Below, piece by piece: positions 63,085 through 64,000 of a stretch of 64,000 nt of DNA. Origin of the DNA: Mobilisporobacter senegalensis (GTDB lineage Bacteria; Bacillota; Clostridia; Lachnospirales; Lachnospiraceae); NCBI RefSeq assembly GCF_003752155.1, contig NZ_RJVG01000004.1:1-64000 (forward strand). Reading direction: 5' to 3'. Below the pieces are notes generated by a model. It was not told the DNA's origin and did not search any database. It saw nothing but the letters and a program-made list of their open reading frames with translations. Position 1 is the first letter of the stretch. Each line of letters begins with the position of its first letter. Both the position numbers and the translations under genes were made by a program.

Positions 63085-64000
63085 TTATTCACTTATCAGC
63101 TCATATGCTGATATTTTCCGAATGCGATAAGTGATAATCATAGAGGTAATATAGGATATGATTATAATTGTAATACCTAGTAGTACGATCCAAAGAGGTT
63201 TTATAATATAATTTGCTTTCATAATACCCATTGCTCTTTGTACTACCGACATAATCTTATTTGTTTGTGTAATACCAGCTATGCCGCCAATACCGACTCC
63301 TGCTATGATAGGTGGAAGAAATCCTATTGAAAGTTGATTCATAAGTTGGAATGTTGTAAAACCGATAGCTTTTTGGATTCCCAACTCACGTTTTCTACGT
63401 GTAACTGATGAATTGATCACAAAATACAATACAAGCATAACGATCGATATCGTCACAATTAATATTCCAATTCCGACTTTAGACACAATGGAAGTATATG
63501 CTCCCGTACCAAGTTCCATTGTTTTATCTATATTTACTACAGATAGAATAGAATCACTAGAAAGATTTTCAATCTCTGCAACAAACTGGGTGGTATTTGT
63601 TTTATCATTCAAATATATTTGAAGGCTTATTTGTTTGAAATCAGGATTGAGCCTTAGTATGCCTGTATATGTCATGGAAGCATTTACTCCACCCATATAT
63701 GCACCCTGAGTCAATCCGGTAATAATAAATTCTCCACTACTATGCCCAATCTTTAAAGTTACACTTTCTCCAATCCCTTTATTAATTACATCTGCCAGAT
63801 ATCCTGCAATTGCTATTTCATTGCTATGGTGGGGATATCTACCCTCATAAATTGTATTCGTTATTTTTTCAGAATAATCTTCCATAATAAAGAACCTTAC
63901 TTCAATATTATTCATTTTAACCATTGTTTCATCAATGAATTGAACTTTGTTAACATGATTCATATTTTTAATATCATGGATAAGTTTTGAATTATCCGTA
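63085..64000 (-). CDS. FtsX-like ABC transporter permease, C-terminal part (runs off the window)
   Basis: The minus-strand frame is open to the window edge, giving about 305 residues. It has a soluble extracytoplasmic region (YEGRYPHHSNEIAIAGYLAD, IGESVTLKIG), then a membrane helix and the FtsX core SSVTRRKRELGIQKAIGFTT, two further helices and the C-terminal TYRIRKISAYELISE. This is the C-terminal half of a MacB/FtsX-type permease of a peptide, lipoprotein or bacitracin-type exporter. The in-frame ATG at 63963 has no ribosome binding site and lies inside the domain, so I treat the gene as continuing beyond 64000. Confidence 0.85.
   Translation of the reverse strand, partial: TDNSKLIHDIKNMNHVNKVQFIDETMVKMNNIEVRFFIMEDYSEKITNTIYEGRYPHHSNEIAIAGYLADVINKGIGESVTLKIGHSSGEFIITGLTQGAYMGGVNASMTYTGILRLNPDFKQISLQIYLNDKTNTTQFVAEIENLSSDSILSVVNIDKTMELGTGAYTSIVSKVGIGILIVTISIVMLVLYFVINSSVTRRKRELGIQKAIGFTTFQLMNQLSIGFLPPIIAGVGIGGIAGITQTNKIMSVVQRAMGIMKANYIIKPLWIVLLGITIIIISYITSMIITYRIRKISAYELISE

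Overview
This AT-rich 64 kb window looks like a chromosomal segment of an anaerobic, spore-forming Clostridia species, most likely a nitrogen-fixing Lachnospiraceae-type bacterium. The pointers are low-GC genes with strong GGAGG ribosome binding sites, a tyrosine T-box, a Clostridium pasteurianum-type nitrogenase cluster (split NifV, NifN-B fusion, long NifD and short NifK), a superoxide reductase, an Fe-dependent alcohol dehydrogenase, and two LysM/GH18 genes behind sigma-K-like promoters. No species is assigned.

Layout. 1-143: edge of an unidentified gene. 0.4-5.6 kb: a 1712-residue secreted GH16 beta-glucanase with several carbohydrate-binding modules. 5.8-9.7 kb: PatB-type C-S lyase, TcdA, cysteine synthase and a CymR-like Rrf2 regulator. 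9.9-15.2 kb: a probable six-gene operon with a cytidylate-kinase-like protein, an AI-2E-family permease and rfbACDB for dTDP-L-rhamnose. 15.4-19.8 kb: tRNA-Pro, a YitT gene with a structured leader, a lipoprotein, T-box-controlled tyrS and a NUDIX hydrolase. 20.0-22.7 kb: a small ORF, a decapitated gene and a PadR/ABC cassette whose ATPase is frameshifted at A9. 22.8-27.4 kb: MgtC, Fe-ADH, a YczE-type protein, a Crp/Fnr regulator and a TauE exporter.

27.6-46.1 kb: the nitrogen-fixation region. On the minus strand, modABC is followed by nifH-nifI1-nifI2-nifD-nifK-nifE-nifN/B-2Fe2S ferredoxin-nifV(omega)-nifV(alpha) and a small unknown gene; a DbpA-type helicase lies beyond mod. The region is bracketed by two paralogous LysM/GH18 genes, both of which carry Gln at the position of the catalytic Glu. 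These genes supply Mo uptake, Fe protein, MoFe protein, FeMo-cofactor assembly, homocitrate synthesis, an electron carrier and PII-type post-translational control. No nifA, and no sigma-54 promoter at nifH, was seen.

46.2-51.1 kb: a PEP-synthase-like phosphotransferase with a TetR regulator and twin operators, then a compact plus-strand operon of encapsulated ferritin, encapsulin shell and superoxide reductase. 51.1-56.3 kb: VTC-domain, DUF4956 and Cthe_2159-like genes beside a two-component system; matching direct repeats lie upstream of both units. 56.4-59.6 kb: a DUF58-transglutaminase fusion behind a moxR gene that has lost its middle. 59.7-64 kb: an ECF sigma factor with membrane anti-sigma partner, a duplicated-domain lipoprotein and the end of an FtsX-like permease.

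Boundaries come from reading frames, ribosome binding sites and motif recognition; no database search was possible. Several starts were moved to internal codons with better ribosome binding sites.
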